A stretch of DNA of 64,000 nt, taken from positions 1,288,492 to 1,352,491 of the forward strand of contig JAHBUE010000001.1 of assembly GCA_019638235.1 (NCBI GenBank), read 5' to 3'. The DNA comes from Cyclobacteriaceae bacterium. Lineage in GTDB: Bacteria; Bacteroidota; Bacteroidia; Cytophagales; Cyclobacteriaceae. The stretch's first letter is position 1. Each line of letters starts with the position of its first letter. The position numbers and the translations under genes are program-made. Positions 17,098 to 25,353 of the stretch are shown one piece after another. The notes beneath the pieces were generated by a model, which did not search any database, had not been told where the DNA came from, and worked only from the letters and a program-made list of their open reading frames with translations.

Positions 17098-17925
17098 TTA
17101 TGCCATAACTGTTACCATAGAAAGAACGGGCTGACCAAGTGAAGCATCACCCTCCATCTGAATTTTCTTTTTGGCTTCCTGCGGGTTCAATCCTTTCGTG
17201 AACAGTTTCCAGGCTGTATCAGGGTCAAAGGATACAATTGTTTGCGGTTTTGTTTCAGCGTGAGTAAGACTCCAGACATTGTCCGTTCTGATAAGTTTCC
17301 AGCTTCCCCCGATTTCTGTAGTTACCACAACATTGATGCGGGTGCCTTCTGGTGCACAGGTATTCCGGTAAGCGTGTGGCAAAGCCTGCATGAAAGTATT
17401 CATCATAGGAGGGAAGAACTCTGTTGTCATTATTCCCGGTATGCCAACTGCCTCCCGTATTTGTTGCTGGTGATGCCACTTTTCAGTGTACTCTCGTGCA
17501 ATATGAAACCAGTTTGGGGATTCAGTCTGCCCGGCCCAACTCACAGCAAACATGGCAGGTTTGAACGGATCAAGTTTGTGAAGTTGCTCAACGTAAAGAT
17601 TGCCGGTGTTTTCAAGCAAATCGGTAAGCAAAGCCGGGCTTATGCGTCTGGCTGCCTGTACAAAATCGGCATTGATCCGGTTCAGGTAATTCACAAGATC
17701 CTGGTAAGAATGAATTGCACCGGGCGGATCGCCAAAATGATTATCGCGTATTTGTGAAATCACCCGCAGGTTGCCGTCAAGCAAGTGCGCTGCTATATCC
17801 TTCACCGTCCAGAGTCGAGCCAGCGTTGGTTTGTTCCAATCATCTGCCTTCAGCGAACGCAACAATTCAATAAGTTTTTTATCAAGAGCTGGAAAAAGGT
17901 GAAGAGTTGGTATGAGTACTGTCAT
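17098..17925 (-). CDS. DinB/maleylpyruvate-isomerase N-terminal-domain protein
   Basis: About 275 residues from the ATG at 17925 (an in-frame ATG at 17949 is also possible). The N-terminal half is a four-helix bundle with LWTVKDIAAHLLDGNLRVIS, the metal-binding helix of the MDMPI_N/DinB_2 fold, and a second region WFHIAREYTEKWHHQQQIREAVG with further histidines. The C-terminal part contains WSLTHAETKPQTIVSFDPDTAWKLFTKGL, which resembles the SCP2-like tail of the maleylpyruvate isomerase family. Members are thiol-dependent metalloenzymes, but Bacteroidota lack mycothiol, so the substrate is unknown. Monocistronic. Confidence 0.7.
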   Translation of the reverse strand: MTVLIPTLHLFPALDKKLIELLRSLKADDWNKPTLARLWTVKDIAAHLLDGNLRVISQIRDNHFGDPPGAIHSYQDLVNYLNRINADFVQAARRISPALLTDLLENTGNLYVEQLHKLDPFKPAMFAVSWAGQTESPNWFHIAREYTEKWHHQQQIREAVGIPGIMTTEFFPPMMNTFMQALPHAYRNTCAPEGTRINVVVTTEIGGSWKLIRTDNVWSLTHAETKPQTIVSFDPDTAWKLFTKGLNPQEAKKKIQMEGDASLGQPVLSMVTVMA

Positions 17926-18022
17926 GTGCTGCTTAAAATCTGCATACAAGTTAGTGAATTACTGCCGGGTTTGAATGGCGTTTATTTATGATATATGTAA
18001 GTTTAGGTTCCAATTTCTGCTG

Positions 18023-19090
18023 ATGGTAAAGCTGCCGTACCGTTTCTTCTTTTTGCTTTTTGCCTTTGCCAACATGATTGTGGGCTTGTTGGCCGGCCTC
18101 GGCCGATTAGGTTGGGCGGTGCCTGTGCCCGCAGCGTATGTGCATCATGGCGCCATTATGGTGGGCGGTTTTCTGGGGAGTTTAATCGCGCTTGAGAAAA
18201 TTATTCCCTTAAAAAAACCGCTTTTCTTTACCGGCCCGGTTCTTAGCGCCTCCAGTATTCTTGTATTTACTACAGGCGATTTCCAGGAAGCTGTATTCAT
18301 GCTGATTTTCGCAGGCGTTATTTTTATATTAGTTTATGTGGCATACCTACGGCAGCACTATTCCCTGTATTTAGTGATAGCCTTGGTGGGCGCAGGCTGC
18401 TGGACGGTGGGTAATGTGTTGTTGCTTTGGAAAAAATTTTACCCGTTGGCATTTCCGTGGTGGATGGGCTTTTTGCTGTTCACCATTGTTTCTGAACGAT
18501 TGGAATTAAGTAAGTTTTTGCCGGTAAGCCGGCAGACGAAACACCTGTTGCTTGCCTTGTTGATTTTTTTTCTTGTGGGTATAATTATGCCGTTTCATTC
18601 GGTGGGTACGTATGTGAGCGGGTTGGCGTTAGTGTGTATCAGCTTGTGGTTGTTGCGTAACGATGTTATCCGGTTAACAATCCGTAAACAGGGAGTTGTG
18701 CGGTTTACGGCAACTGCATTGCTCATCGGGTATTTTTGTTTGCTGCTGCAAGGTATTTTTTTAATTACGTTAAGAGATTCCCCGCTTGGGTATGATATAA
18801 CCCTGCATACTTTTTTTGTGGGATTTGTGTTCTCTATGATTTTTGCACACGGCCCCATTATTTTACCTGGTGTACTCGGACTTTCGGTAAAACCGTATAG
18901 TCCGCTGTTTTATGTGCCGTTGATTGGATTGTTTTTTTCGCTTGCCATGCGTATTGCAGCAAACGTAACGCTGATTGATTTTTCATATCGCGGAATAAGT
19001 GGATGGGTTACTGCGGGCAGCATCCTGCTTTATTTTTTTATACTTGTCGCAACGACAATAAAAGCTGCTCGTCATGCAACGTCTGCTTAA
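18023..19090 (+). CDS. Polytopic membrane protein, NnrS-like histidine pattern
   Basis: A hydrophobic protein of about 355 residues with some 10-11 transmembrane segments. Conserved-looking polar sites inside the membrane are AYVHHGAIMVGGFLGSLIALEKI near the second segment, WWMGFLLFTIVSERLELSKFLP, and DITLHTFFVGFVFSMIFAHGPIILPGVLG. The paired histidines recall NnrS and haem-copper membrane proteins, which suggests haem or copper ligands; this is inference. An ATG at 17975 would add 16 residues. It overlaps the next gene by 17 bases, so the two are co-translated. Confidence 0.6.
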   Translation: MVKLPYRFFFLLFAFANMIVGLLAGLGRLGWAVPVPAAYVHHGAIMVGGFLGSLIALEKIIPLKKPLFFTGPVLSASSILVFTTGDFQEAVFMLIFAGVIFILVYVAYLRQHYSLYLVIALVGAGCWTVGNVLLLWKKFYPLAFPWWMGFLLFTIVSERLELSKFLPVSRQTKHLLLALLIFFLVGIIMPFHSVGTYVSGLALVCISLWLLRNDVIRLTIRKQGVVRFTATALLIGYFCLLLQGIFLITLRDSPLGYDITLHTFFVGFVFSMIFAHGPIILPGVLGLSVKPYSPLFYVPLIGLFFSLAMRIAANVTLIDFSYRGISGWVTAGSILLYFFILVATTIKAARHATSA

Positions 19091-20252
19091 ACTTCCGTTG
19101 ATTTTCTTTTTTATCGCCTCGGTTGTGGGCGTTATGCTACGGTGGCATCAGGTATATACTATTAACGGTTTCGTATATCCGTATTGGCTCCATGCACATT
19201 CGCATCTCATGTTTTTAGGATGGGTGTTCAACGTGTTGGTGATAAGTGCGGTAGTGCAATTTTTACCGGAGCAATCGCGTAAGCAAAATATATTGATTGG
19301 TTGGATATTGAATGCACTTGTGCTTGGTATGCTGATATTTTTCCCCATGCAGGGCTATGGCGTTTATTCTATTATCGTTTCAACGGCACATACGGCTGTT
19401 GCTGTAATTTTTATTATCCGCTTCTTTCGCGTTGTTCGGGGTTCGTTGTTGCCGGAAGTTCACTACATGAAGCTGGCTTTTATTTTCTTTATCGTTTCTG
19501 CTGCCGGGCCGTTTACGTTGGGCGCGTTGATGGCGAAAGGCATGGGACACACACCGGCCTATCACCTTTCTGTTTATTATTACCTGCACTTTCAGTATAA
19601 CGGTGTGTTTATGTTTGGTGTACTTGCGTTGTTTTATCGACTGTTGCATCAAAAAGGAATACCGGTTAACGCAGCAACTTCACGAAAGGGGATGATACTG
19701 TTAACATGGTCGTGCGTGGCCGGGTATGCCGTATCAACTTTATGGTTACAACCGCATGTAGGTATATATGTTATTGGATTACTGGGCGTATTGCTGCAAT
19801 GGGCAGCCTTGATTTTTATTTATCTATCCATGCAGGGCGGCTTTAAGAAACTATTGAATGCTGTATCGAAATCTTCGCGTATATTGTTGGTGATGGTTGT
19901 TGCGTCATTACTGTTGAAATTTATACTTCAAACTGTGTCTGTTGTTCCGGCAGTAGCGCAACTTGCGTTTGAAGTGCGGTTTTATATAATCGCTTACCTT
20001 CACGTAGTGCTGATTGGTGTGATTTCATTTTTTCTGCTGATATGGTATCGCGAGCAAGGATACCTCAAAAACATTCCCGGTGTAATCCTGTTTTTATTTG
20101 TTGGCGGATTTGTTGTGTCGGAAGTTGCCATGATATTAGTTGGTTTTATTCCTTTGGTGCTTATTTCTAAACTGGTACTGATTGCCTCTGCCATGATGAG
20201 CCTGGCGATTGGTGTGTTGGCCTTTCTTCGGTTTAAGCCTTCTCCAAAATAG
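19074..20252 (+). CDS. Polytopic membrane protein, haem-copper-oxidase-like histidine motif
   Basis: A 392-residue protein with about 12 transmembrane segments. Near the N-terminus it has YWLHAHSHLMFLGWVFNVLV, and later YHLSVYYYLHFQYNGVFMFGVLALFYRLLHQ and FYIIAYLHVVLIGVISFFLL, placing histidines within the membrane as in subunit I of haem-copper oxidases and NnrS. The binuclear-centre motif of true oxidases is not evident. Partner of the upstream membrane protein (overlapping frames). A TonB receptor follows 56 bases downstream with its own promoter. A role in metal or haem handling is plausible but unproven. Confidence 0.6.
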   Translation: MQRLLKLPLIFFFIASVVGVMLRWHQVYTINGFVYPYWLHAHSHLMFLGWVFNVLVISAVVQFLPEQSRKQNILIGWILNALVLGMLIFFPMQGYGVYSIIVSTAHTAVAVIFIIRFFRVVRGSLLPEVHYMKLAFIFFIVSAAGPFTLGALMAKGMGHTPAYHLSVYYYLHFQYNGVFMFGVLALFYRLLHQKGIPVNAATSRKGMILLTWSCVAGYAVSTLWLQPHVGIYVIGLLGVLLQWAALIFIYLSMQGGFKKLLNAVSKSSRILLVMVVASLLLKFILQTVSVVPAVAQLAFEVRFYIIAYLHVVLIGVISFFLLIWYREQGYLKNIPGVILFLFVGGFVVSEVAMILVGFIPLVLISKLVLIASAMMSLAIGVLAFLRFKPSPK

Positions 20253-20257
20253 AGTAG

Positions 20258-20289
20258 TTGGTTTTTCTGTGTATTGCAACCTACTTTTG
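20258..20289 (+). promoter_or_regulatory. Bacteroidota promoter of the TonB receptor gene
   Basis: TTG (20258-20260), 21-base spacer and TACTTTTG (20282-20289), matching TAnnTTTG. It sits 19 bases before the ATG at 20309. Confidence 0.65.
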
Positions 20290-20308
20290 CACGCGTATAC
20301 CCCAACTT

Positions 20309-22132
20309 ATGAAAACGCTGTTGACTGTCCTTGTTGCTTTACTATTCATGTTGCCTGTTGCGGCTCAACAGGATACTACGCGCCTGCTCAATGAAGTGCC
20401 CGTATATGCCAACCGGATACAAACCGGGTTCAACGAAACTTCTGCCAGCGTGATAGTGGTAAACGCTGCACAACTTCAGCAAACACCGGCTTTAAGTGTG
20501 GCGGATGCACTCCACTATTTTGCCGGAGTGGATATGCGCCAACGCGGAGCCAATGGTGTTCAGGCAGATGCCGGTATTCGCGGCAGTACGTTTGACCAGG
20601 TGCTGATTTTAATTAACGGTATTAAGATCAGCGATATGCAAACCGGTCATCACTCTATGAACCTTCCCATTGATATGGAGAATGTGGAACGCATTGAAAT
20701 TTTAAAAGGACCTGCTGCGCGTGTATTCGGTCAGAATGCATTTGCAGGAGCTATTAACATCATTACCAAAAATCCCGAGGAAACATTTGTGAAGCTACAG
20801 GCTGTAGCCGGTGAAAACGGGTTAGGTGGAGGCAGGCTTTCTGCTTCTCTCTATGAAAATGGTGTTGGTCATTATCTTTCCGCCAGCCGTGATTTTTCGG
20901 ATGGCTATAAGTACAACACCAACTATGTGATCTCGAATTATTTTTACCAGGCAGGTTGGAAAGGCAAAGCCGGAACATACAGCCTGCTGGCCGGATTAAC
21001 CGATCGCAGCTTTGGCGCAAACGGATTTTATGCCGGTGTGGCTTACCAGGATCAATATGAATCTGTTCAGACAAGCTTAACGGCTTTATCATTACAAACG
21101 AAACCCCGCGATCATGTTCGGATAGATCATCGTTTGTATTGGAGACGCAACCAGGATGAATATATCTTTAACAAGAACAACCCTACGGCATATAGGAACC
21201 TGCACACCAATAACACGGTGGGCTACGAAGTTAATGCGGCCATCACCGGTAAAGCGGGCATTACCGGAATAGGTGCTGACATCAACCATTTAAAATTAAC
21301 CAGCAATAACCTCGGTGATCACAATCGCACGGTGACTACCTTGTTTCTGGAGCATCGTGTTGAGTTGCTGAACAAAAAGTTAGACATTACACCCGGTGTT
21401 CAGTTCAATCACTACTCCGATTTCGGCACCAATGTATTTCCGGGCATTGATGCCGGGTATATACTCACCAATAACCTTAAAGCGTATGCAAACCTCGGTT
21501 ACACGTACCGCGTTCCATCGTATACGGATTTGTATTACAGTGATCCGGCCAATGCGGGTAACCCCGGTTTAAAACCGGAGCATGCTGTTTCTTATGAAGC
21601 GGGAATCAAGCTGCTGAACATTGCCGGACTTACAGCTCAGGCCAGCTACTTTGTGCGTAACGGTAATCGCATTATTGACTGGACAAAAGAAAATGAAACC
21701 GATCCGTGGCGGCCCGATAATCTAATCGGTGTGAACATGCGCGGACTTGATTTGAATTTCAGCTACACATTTCCGGAGATTAATTTTTTACACCGCTTTG
21801 ATGTTGGATACACGTATATTGATGCAGAAAAGCAACAAGATGCAACATTCTCCCGCTATGCATTGGAGAATCTGAATCACCAGGTAGTAGGTTCACTTTC
21901 TTTAAAATTTGGCAATCAGGTATTCAGTAATTTTTATTTCCGATATGTTGATCGGGAAAACCTGCCGGATTATATGATTTCTGACATGCGGTTGAACTGG
22001 ATCGGTAGATCATGGTCGGTTTTCGGAGATGTAACGAATCTTTTTAACAAGCCCTACCAGGAAACCAATCTGGTTGTGTTGCCGGGCCGTTGGATAAAAT
22101 TAGGAGTGAGTTATACTATTCGGAAAAGCTAA
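20309..22132 (+). CDS. TonB-dependent receptor, BtuB/metal-siderophore size class
   Basis: A 607-residue outer-membrane importer. The ATG at 20309 gives a signal peptide (MKTLLTVLVALLFMLPVAAQQ). The plug follows without a carboxypeptidase-like prefix: LNEVPVYANRIQ, TPALSVADALHYFAGVDMRQRG, GIRGSTFDQVLILINGIK, MQTGHHSMNLPIDMENVERI and GPAARVFGQNAFAGAINIITK. The barrel includes YRVPSYTDLYYSDPANAGNPGLKPE and ends KLGVSYTIRKS. Size and plug fit receptors for small chelates such as cobalamin, haem or metal complexes rather than SusC glycans. The next gene overlaps at TAATG. Cargo cannot be fixed, but two His-rich membrane proteins upstream favour a metal or haem link. Confidence 0.85.
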   Translation: MKTLLTVLVALLFMLPVAAQQDTTRLLNEVPVYANRIQTGFNETSASVIVVNAAQLQQTPALSVADALHYFAGVDMRQRGANGVQADAGIRGSTFDQVLILINGIKISDMQTGHHSMNLPIDMENVERIEILKGPAARVFGQNAFAGAINIITKNPEETFVKLQAVAGENGLGGGRLSASLYENGVGHYLSASRDFSDGYKYNTNYVISNYFYQAGWKGKAGTYSLLAGLTDRSFGANGFYAGVAYQDQYESVQTSLTALSLQTKPRDHVRIDHRLYWRRNQDEYIFNKNNPTAYRNLHTNNTVGYEVNAAITGKAGITGIGADINHLKLTSNNLGDHNRTVTTLFLEHRVELLNKKLDITPGVQFNHYSDFGTNVFPGIDAGYILTNNLKAYANLGYTYRVPSYTDLYYSDPANAGNPGLKPEHAVSYEAGIKLLNIAGLTAQASYFVRNGNRIIDWTKENETDPWRPDNLIGVNMRGLDLNFSYTFPEINFLHRFDVGYTYIDAEKQQDATFSRYALENLNHQVVGSLSLKFGNQVFSNFYFRYVDRENLPDYMISDMRLNWIGRSWSVFGDVTNLFNKPYQETNLVVLPGRWIKLGVSYTIRKS

Positions 22133-22485
22133 TGAATGATTTAACTAATTTCAGTGTTCTGCAACAGTACAACCGCAACTTTATGGAAACCTCATACACA
22201 CCTGTAGATTATGTTTATCGCGAACTGATTGAAGAAGCGATTGCTGCCGGAAAGAGCGGAAAAGTTTTTTATTTTGAGAAGACAGGCGTGGTAGATGAGG
22301 CAGAAGGCCGCATACTGAAATTAGAGGAAATACCGGGAAAGGGCCTGTTCATTGTTTTTGATTCAGCGGCTACTGTTCGCATTGACCGCATTATTACCCT
22401 TTTCGGGAAGCCGGGCGCAGCCTTTGATGAATACGATGCTTATGCAAACAAGTGCCTGGATTGCAAGGGCGGATATGAGCTTTAA
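22132..22485 (+). CDS. Small protein with C-terminal CxxC, unknown function
   Basis: A 117-residue soluble protein, translationally coupled to the receptor gene (TAATG). I do not recognise the family. It has an N-terminal helical part (PVDYVYRELIEEAIAAGKSG), a beta-rich middle (KVFYFEKTGVVDE, GKGLFIVFDSAATVRIDRI) and a short tail with the pair of cysteines in NKCLDCKGGYEL. Such a CxxC could bind a metal or be redox active. Placement suggests it serves the receptor and its two membrane neighbours. Confidence 0.7.
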   Translation: MNDLTNFSVLQQYNRNFMETSYTPVDYVYRELIEEAIAAGKSGKVFYFEKTGVVDEAEGRILKLEEIPGKGLFIVFDSAATVRIDRIITLFGKPGAAFDEYDAYANKCLDCKGGYEL

Positions 22486-22531
22486 TGAATATTAGTTGCC
22501 TTTGCCACTCACGCAGTGATGCCTATGGCAT

Positions 22532-22640
22532 AAGGCACTAAGACACAAAGGAAATGTTAGTTTTTTAGAATCTCTTTCAGAAAAAGTCCTGCGGATTAGC
22601 AAAGAGCAACCCAACAAAAACTTAGCGTCTTAGTGCCCTT
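22532..22640. repeat. Imperfect inverted pair of 'aggcactaagacacaaag' repeats
   Basis: AAGGCACTAAGACACAAAG at 22532-22550 is nearly the complement of CTTAGCGTCTTAGTGCCCTT at 22621-22640, flanking an unstructured 70-base stretch. It belongs to the same loose family as the copy near 11080. It fills most of the 238-base gap before tRNA-Pro. Confidence 0.55.
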
Positions 22641-22672
22641 GTGGCATTTATGTGTAAGTCTGGTTATTAACT

Positions 22673-22704
22673 TTTGCGAGTTCATTTCATACTTATTATT
22701 ATTG
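22673..22704 (+). promoter_or_regulatory. Promoter of tRNA-Pro
   Basis: TTTG (22673-22676), 20-base spacer and TATTATTG (22697-22704; one mismatch to TAnnTTTG), 19 bases before the tRNA. Confidence 0.65.
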
Positions 22705-22723
22705 CAGCCCCGTAAGGGGAGTT

Positions 22724-22798
22724 CGGGGTGTAGCGCAGCCCGGTTAGCGCACCACGTTAGGGACGTGGGGGTCGGATGTTCGAATCATCTCACCCCGA
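22724..22798 (+). tRNA. tRNA-Pro (anticodon AGG)
   Basis: Acceptor CGGGGTG/CACCCCG with the C1-G72 pair typical of bacterial tRNA-Pro, D arm GCGC...GCGC, anticodon stem CCACG/CGTGG with loop TTAGGGA, variable GGGTC, T arm GGATG-TTCGAAT-CATCT, discriminator A. The loop places A at position 34, giving anticodon AGG rather than the usual GGG, CGG or TGG. CCA is not encoded. Own promoter and terminator. Confidence 0.92.
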
Positions 22799-22806
22799 CT
22801 TTGAAG

Positions 22807-22832
22807 AGGTTGTCTTGATGGCAACCTTTTTT
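22807..22832 (+). terminator. Intrinsic terminator after tRNA-Pro
   Basis: AGGTTGTC-TTGAT-GGCAACCT stem with one T-G pair followed by TTTTT, nine bases after the tRNA. Confidence 0.85.
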
Positions 22833-22894
22833 ATGTTGAGCGGGTCAGGTTGAACCAAAATCAACAATATTTCATTGATAGACAAATTACCGGT

Positions 22895-23398
22895 ATGAAC
22901 GCAACGTATACCATTCCCCCACAAACCCGTATCGGTCATATTCACCTGAAAGTGTCTGACCTTGATCGCGCACTTGAATTCTATCGTGACCTGCTGGGCT
23001 TTGAGTTGATCACCCTGTATGGCGACCAGGCCGCATTTATTTCGGCTGGTGGCTACCATCATCACATAGGTTTAAATACATGGCACAGCAAAGGTTTTCC
23101 ACCAGCATCAAAAGAAGGTGTAGGGTTGTACCATACCGCTATTTTATATCCAACAAGAAAAGATCTGGCGATGATATTGAACCGGTTGAGGGAGCATCGG
23201 TATCCGCTTACCGGTGCTTCCGATCATGGTGTATCGGAAGCCTTGTACCTTGACGACCCCGATGGTAATGGTGTGGAGTTATATTGGGACAGACCACAGG
23301 AGCAATGGCCGCAAAAGCCGGATGGCTCAATAGATATGTTTACAAAACCTCTTAACCTGAATAATTTATTGGAAGAACTAAACGAAAACCATGAATAA
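22895..23398 (+). CDS. VOC-family metalloenzyme (glyoxalase/extradiol dioxygenase fold, CatE-like)
   Basis: About 167 residues from the ATG at 22895. The first betaalphabetabetabeta module reads RIGHIHLKVSDLDRALEFYRDLLGF (metal-ligand His in GHIHL) and GGYHHHIGLNTW; the second has LYHTAILYPTRKDLA and ends DDPDGNGVELYWDRP with the Glu ligand. The double-module layout resembles CatE-type catechol-2,3-dioxygenases and related VOC enzymes. The WDRP and HHHIGLNTW blocks favour that branch over glyoxalase I. Its stop overlaps the start of an FMN reductase by eight bases, so both work together, possibly on quinone-like or aromatic compounds. Confidence 0.85.
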   Translation: MNATYTIPPQTRIGHIHLKVSDLDRALEFYRDLLGFELITLYGDQAAFISAGGYHHHIGLNTWHSKGFPPASKEGVGLYHTAILYPTRKDLAMILNRLREHRYPLTGASDHGVSEALYLDDPDGNGVELYWDRPQEQWPQKPDGSIDMFTKPLNLNNLLEELNENHE

Positions 23399-23951
23399 CA
23401 TTGCCATCATTTCTGCCAGTGTGCGCCCGGGGCGTGTCAGCCACAGGGTAGCCCTGTATTTTAAAAATCTTATAGAAGAAAAAAAGTTGGGAACCGTAAC
23501 CATGCTTGACCTCGCTGAGTATGATTTTCCGGTATTTCACGAACGTCTTCGGTTGCTCGATTCACCATCTGCGGAAGCAATTGACTTTGCCGAAAAAATA
23601 AAAAAAGCCGATGGCGTGATCATCGTTACACCGGAATATAATGGTGGCTACCCGGCCAGCCTGAAAAATGTGATTGATTTATTATCGGAAGAGTGGCGAA
23701 AAAAACCGGTTGCCATCTCTACTGTTTCAACAGGCGTGTTTGGCGGTGTGGGCGCTATTATTCCGTTGCAATACACCCTTTGGAAAATACAGACCATAAC
23801 AGCAACTGCCATGTTCCCGGTTCCGAAAATCAAAGAAGCTTTTAATGAACTGGGGGTACCTGCTGATAAACCGGCAACTGACGAACGTGCCACACGGTTT
23901 CTGAATGAATTAGGTTGGTGTATGGAAGCAAAGCGGAGGATGAATTCGTAG
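23391..23951 (+). CDS. NADPH-dependent FMN reductase family protein
   Basis: A 186-residue flavodoxin-like reductase. The FMN phosphate loop is SASVRPGRVSHRV near residues 8-20, and the conserved flavin-binding block is TPEYNGGYPASLKNVIDLLSEEW. STVSTGVFGGVGA follows as the second flavin contact. Family members reduce FMN, quinones, azo dyes or chromate with NAD(P)H. Overlap with the VOC gene suggests a two-gene operon for detoxification or ring cleavage. Confidence 0.9.
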   Translation: MNNIAIISASVRPGRVSHRVALYFKNLIEEKKLGTVTMLDLAEYDFPVFHERLRLLDSPSAEAIDFAEKIKKADGVIIVTPEYNGGYPASLKNVIDLLSEEWRKKPVAISTVSTGVFGGVGAIIPLQYTLWKIQTITATAMFPVPKIKEAFNELGVPADKPATDERATRFLNELGWCMEAKRRMNS

Positions 23952-23960
23952 TTGGTGCAG

Positions 23961-24596
23961 CTACTTCTTATCCTGTTTCAACGACTTGAAAAATTTTGCC
24001 CAGTTAAATACGTTCAGGAAGGGATTCATTACAGGAGAGTAGCGGTTGTTTTGCGAAGTAGCCCACTGATCAAGATAATACCGTTGGTTGGCAGGGCCAT
24101 CCATAGGGGTGGTTTTAAGCATTAAGGCCAGCAATTCCTGGTTCAGGTTTTTCTGGTCAATGTTTCTGTTGTCGGTAGGAATGTTAAGTGCAAGAATTGC
24201 TTCCTTAAAAACTTCTTCGGTAGGGAAGGCCATTACCTGCACCTCTTTCAGATAGGTTACGTCTTCAACAAGCTCAATAATAATCGTAAGATATTCGCTG
24301 GGATGATTCGGAACAATGTAGTGTTGCCGCTCAAATCCTATTGAACTAATCACTACGCTGTCTCCCGCTAACACGGCCATCGAAAAAAAACCTAAATTAT
24401 TTGTACTCGTGCCCCGTCCGGCTTTTGGTACATAAATGTGTGCCCCCGGAATTTGGTGCATATTCCCATCTTTGTCTTCAGTAAGCACAACACCCGAAAG
24501 CTGAATAATTCTGCGATTGCTCTGCGCCTGTGCGGTAAAAGAAATTGCGCAAACCAGAAATAAGGCCGAGAGAATAATAAATCGCTTCACAATCAC
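23961..24596 (-). CDS. Secreted carboxypeptidase-like regulatory domain protein
   Basis: A 211-residue exported protein: signal peptide (LFLVCAISFTAQAQ), then a CarboxypepD_reg-like beta-sandwich (LSGVVLTEDKDGNMHQIPGAHIYVP, GTSTNNLGFFSMAVLAGDSVVISSIGFE) and a helical C-terminal tail ending NWAKFFKSLKQDKK. There is no barrel, so it is a stand-alone version of the domain that normally starts TonB receptors. Its function is unknown. Convergent with the FMN reductase gene. Confidence 0.8.
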   Translation of the reverse strand: MIVKRFIILSALFLVCAISFTAQAQSNRRIIQLSGVVLTEDKDGNMHQIPGAHIYVPKAGRGTSTNNLGFFSMAVLAGDSVVISSIGFERQHYIVPNHPSEYLTIIIELVEDVTYLKEVQVMAFPTEEVFKEAILALNIPTDNRNIDQKNLNQELLALMLKTTPMDGPANQRYYLDQWATSQNNRYSPVMNPFLNVFNWAKFFKSLKQDKK

Positions 24597-24660
24597 ACTT
24601 TTTTTGGAATCCCCAATAGCCTCAAAAATAAGGATTCGTGGTATAACAGCCTAATTTCAA

Positions 24661-24668
24661 TACCTTTG
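24661..24668 (+). promoter_or_regulatory. Possible -7 box (TACCTTTG) for the ArsR gene
   Basis: TACCTTTG matches TAnnTTTG and ends 30 bases before the ATG at 24699. The -33 region is weak. Confidence 0.4.
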
Positions 24669-24698
24669 AGATGATGAACGGCAGGCTAAAGTTCTGAC

Positions 24699-25088
24699 AT
24701 GCGATTAAAAAATTTCAATCTGGCGCTTGGCGCGCAAATTTTCAAGGCTTGTGCCGATGAATCACGGCTGCGCATTTTGCACTTAGTTTTCAGGAACGGT
24801 GAAATGTGTATTTCCGACCTGGAGCAGATTTTGGGATTTACGCAGGCCAAAACATCGCGACACCTCATTTACCTGAAAAATTCTGGTATTCTCACCTTTC
24901 GCAGGCACAACCATTGGGTTTTTTACCAGGTAAAAGATGAGGTAATGGATATGCTGAACCAGATTTTCCAGTTTTTGCGAAAAGACCAGCAACTCCTGGC
25001 CGACCAGCAGGTGTATAATACCATGTTCTCCAATCGCGAACTGGCCGTTAATAAGGCGCAGTTTCAGCCGGAAGGCTGGTTGAGGTAA
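24699..25088 (+). CDS. ArsR-family transcriptional regulator
   Basis: A 129-residue winged-helix protein: ACADESRLRILHLVFRNGEMCISDLEQIL, recognition helix region FTQAKTSRHLIYLKNSGIL and wing FRRHNHWVFYQV. The ELCVC-type metal site is only partly kept (GEMCISDL has one Cys), so metal sensing is uncertain. It stands alone, and its target is unknown. Confidence 0.87.
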   Translation: MRLKNFNLALGAQIFKACADESRLRILHLVFRNGEMCISDLEQILGFTQAKTSRHLIYLKNSGILTFRRHNHWVFYQVKDEVMDMLNQIFQFLRKDQQLLADQQVYNTMFSNRELAVNKAQFQPEGWLR

Positions 25089-25156
25089 CATTAGTTTTTT
25101 GTTTTGTGATTATCCGCATGCAGTCCTACTTTATGAAACGAAGGCGTGTTGCTTTA

Positions 25157-25276
25157 TTGACCTCTCCCCCAATAATGATTCTGAAATTTATACAGAGTCG
25201 TTGTCCCCCTCTCCTGCGGGAGAGGGGGGAAGGATATTTCAGTAAAGTCTCAAATCTCTGTTGGGGGTGAGGTCAA
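25157..25276. repeat. Nested 120-bp palindromic element
   Basis: Outer arms TTGACCTCTCCCCCAA (25157-25172) and TTGGGGGTGAGGTCAA (25261-25276) are complementary with one mismatch. Inside are CTGAAAT (25181) / ATTTCAG (25236) and a central hairpin CCCCCTCTCC-TGCG-GGAGAGGGGG. It occupies the gap between the ArsR and HAD genes and codes for nothing. The structure is REP/MITE-like. Confidence 0.75.
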
Positions 25277-25353
25277 ACGCTGCAAGTTTGAAACATATTA
25301 ATTTTAGAATTTAAACCTGATACTCATATTTTGTTTTATTATTTACGGTAATC

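Noticed and set aside
16912..17142. 76-codon open frame over the tRNA-Ala region
   Set aside because: It reads through the tRNA and its terminator; it is chance coding.
17098..17949. Mycothiol-dependent maleylpyruvate isomerase as a firm name for this gene
   Set aside because: Bacteroidota are not known to make mycothiol, so only the fold is claimed.
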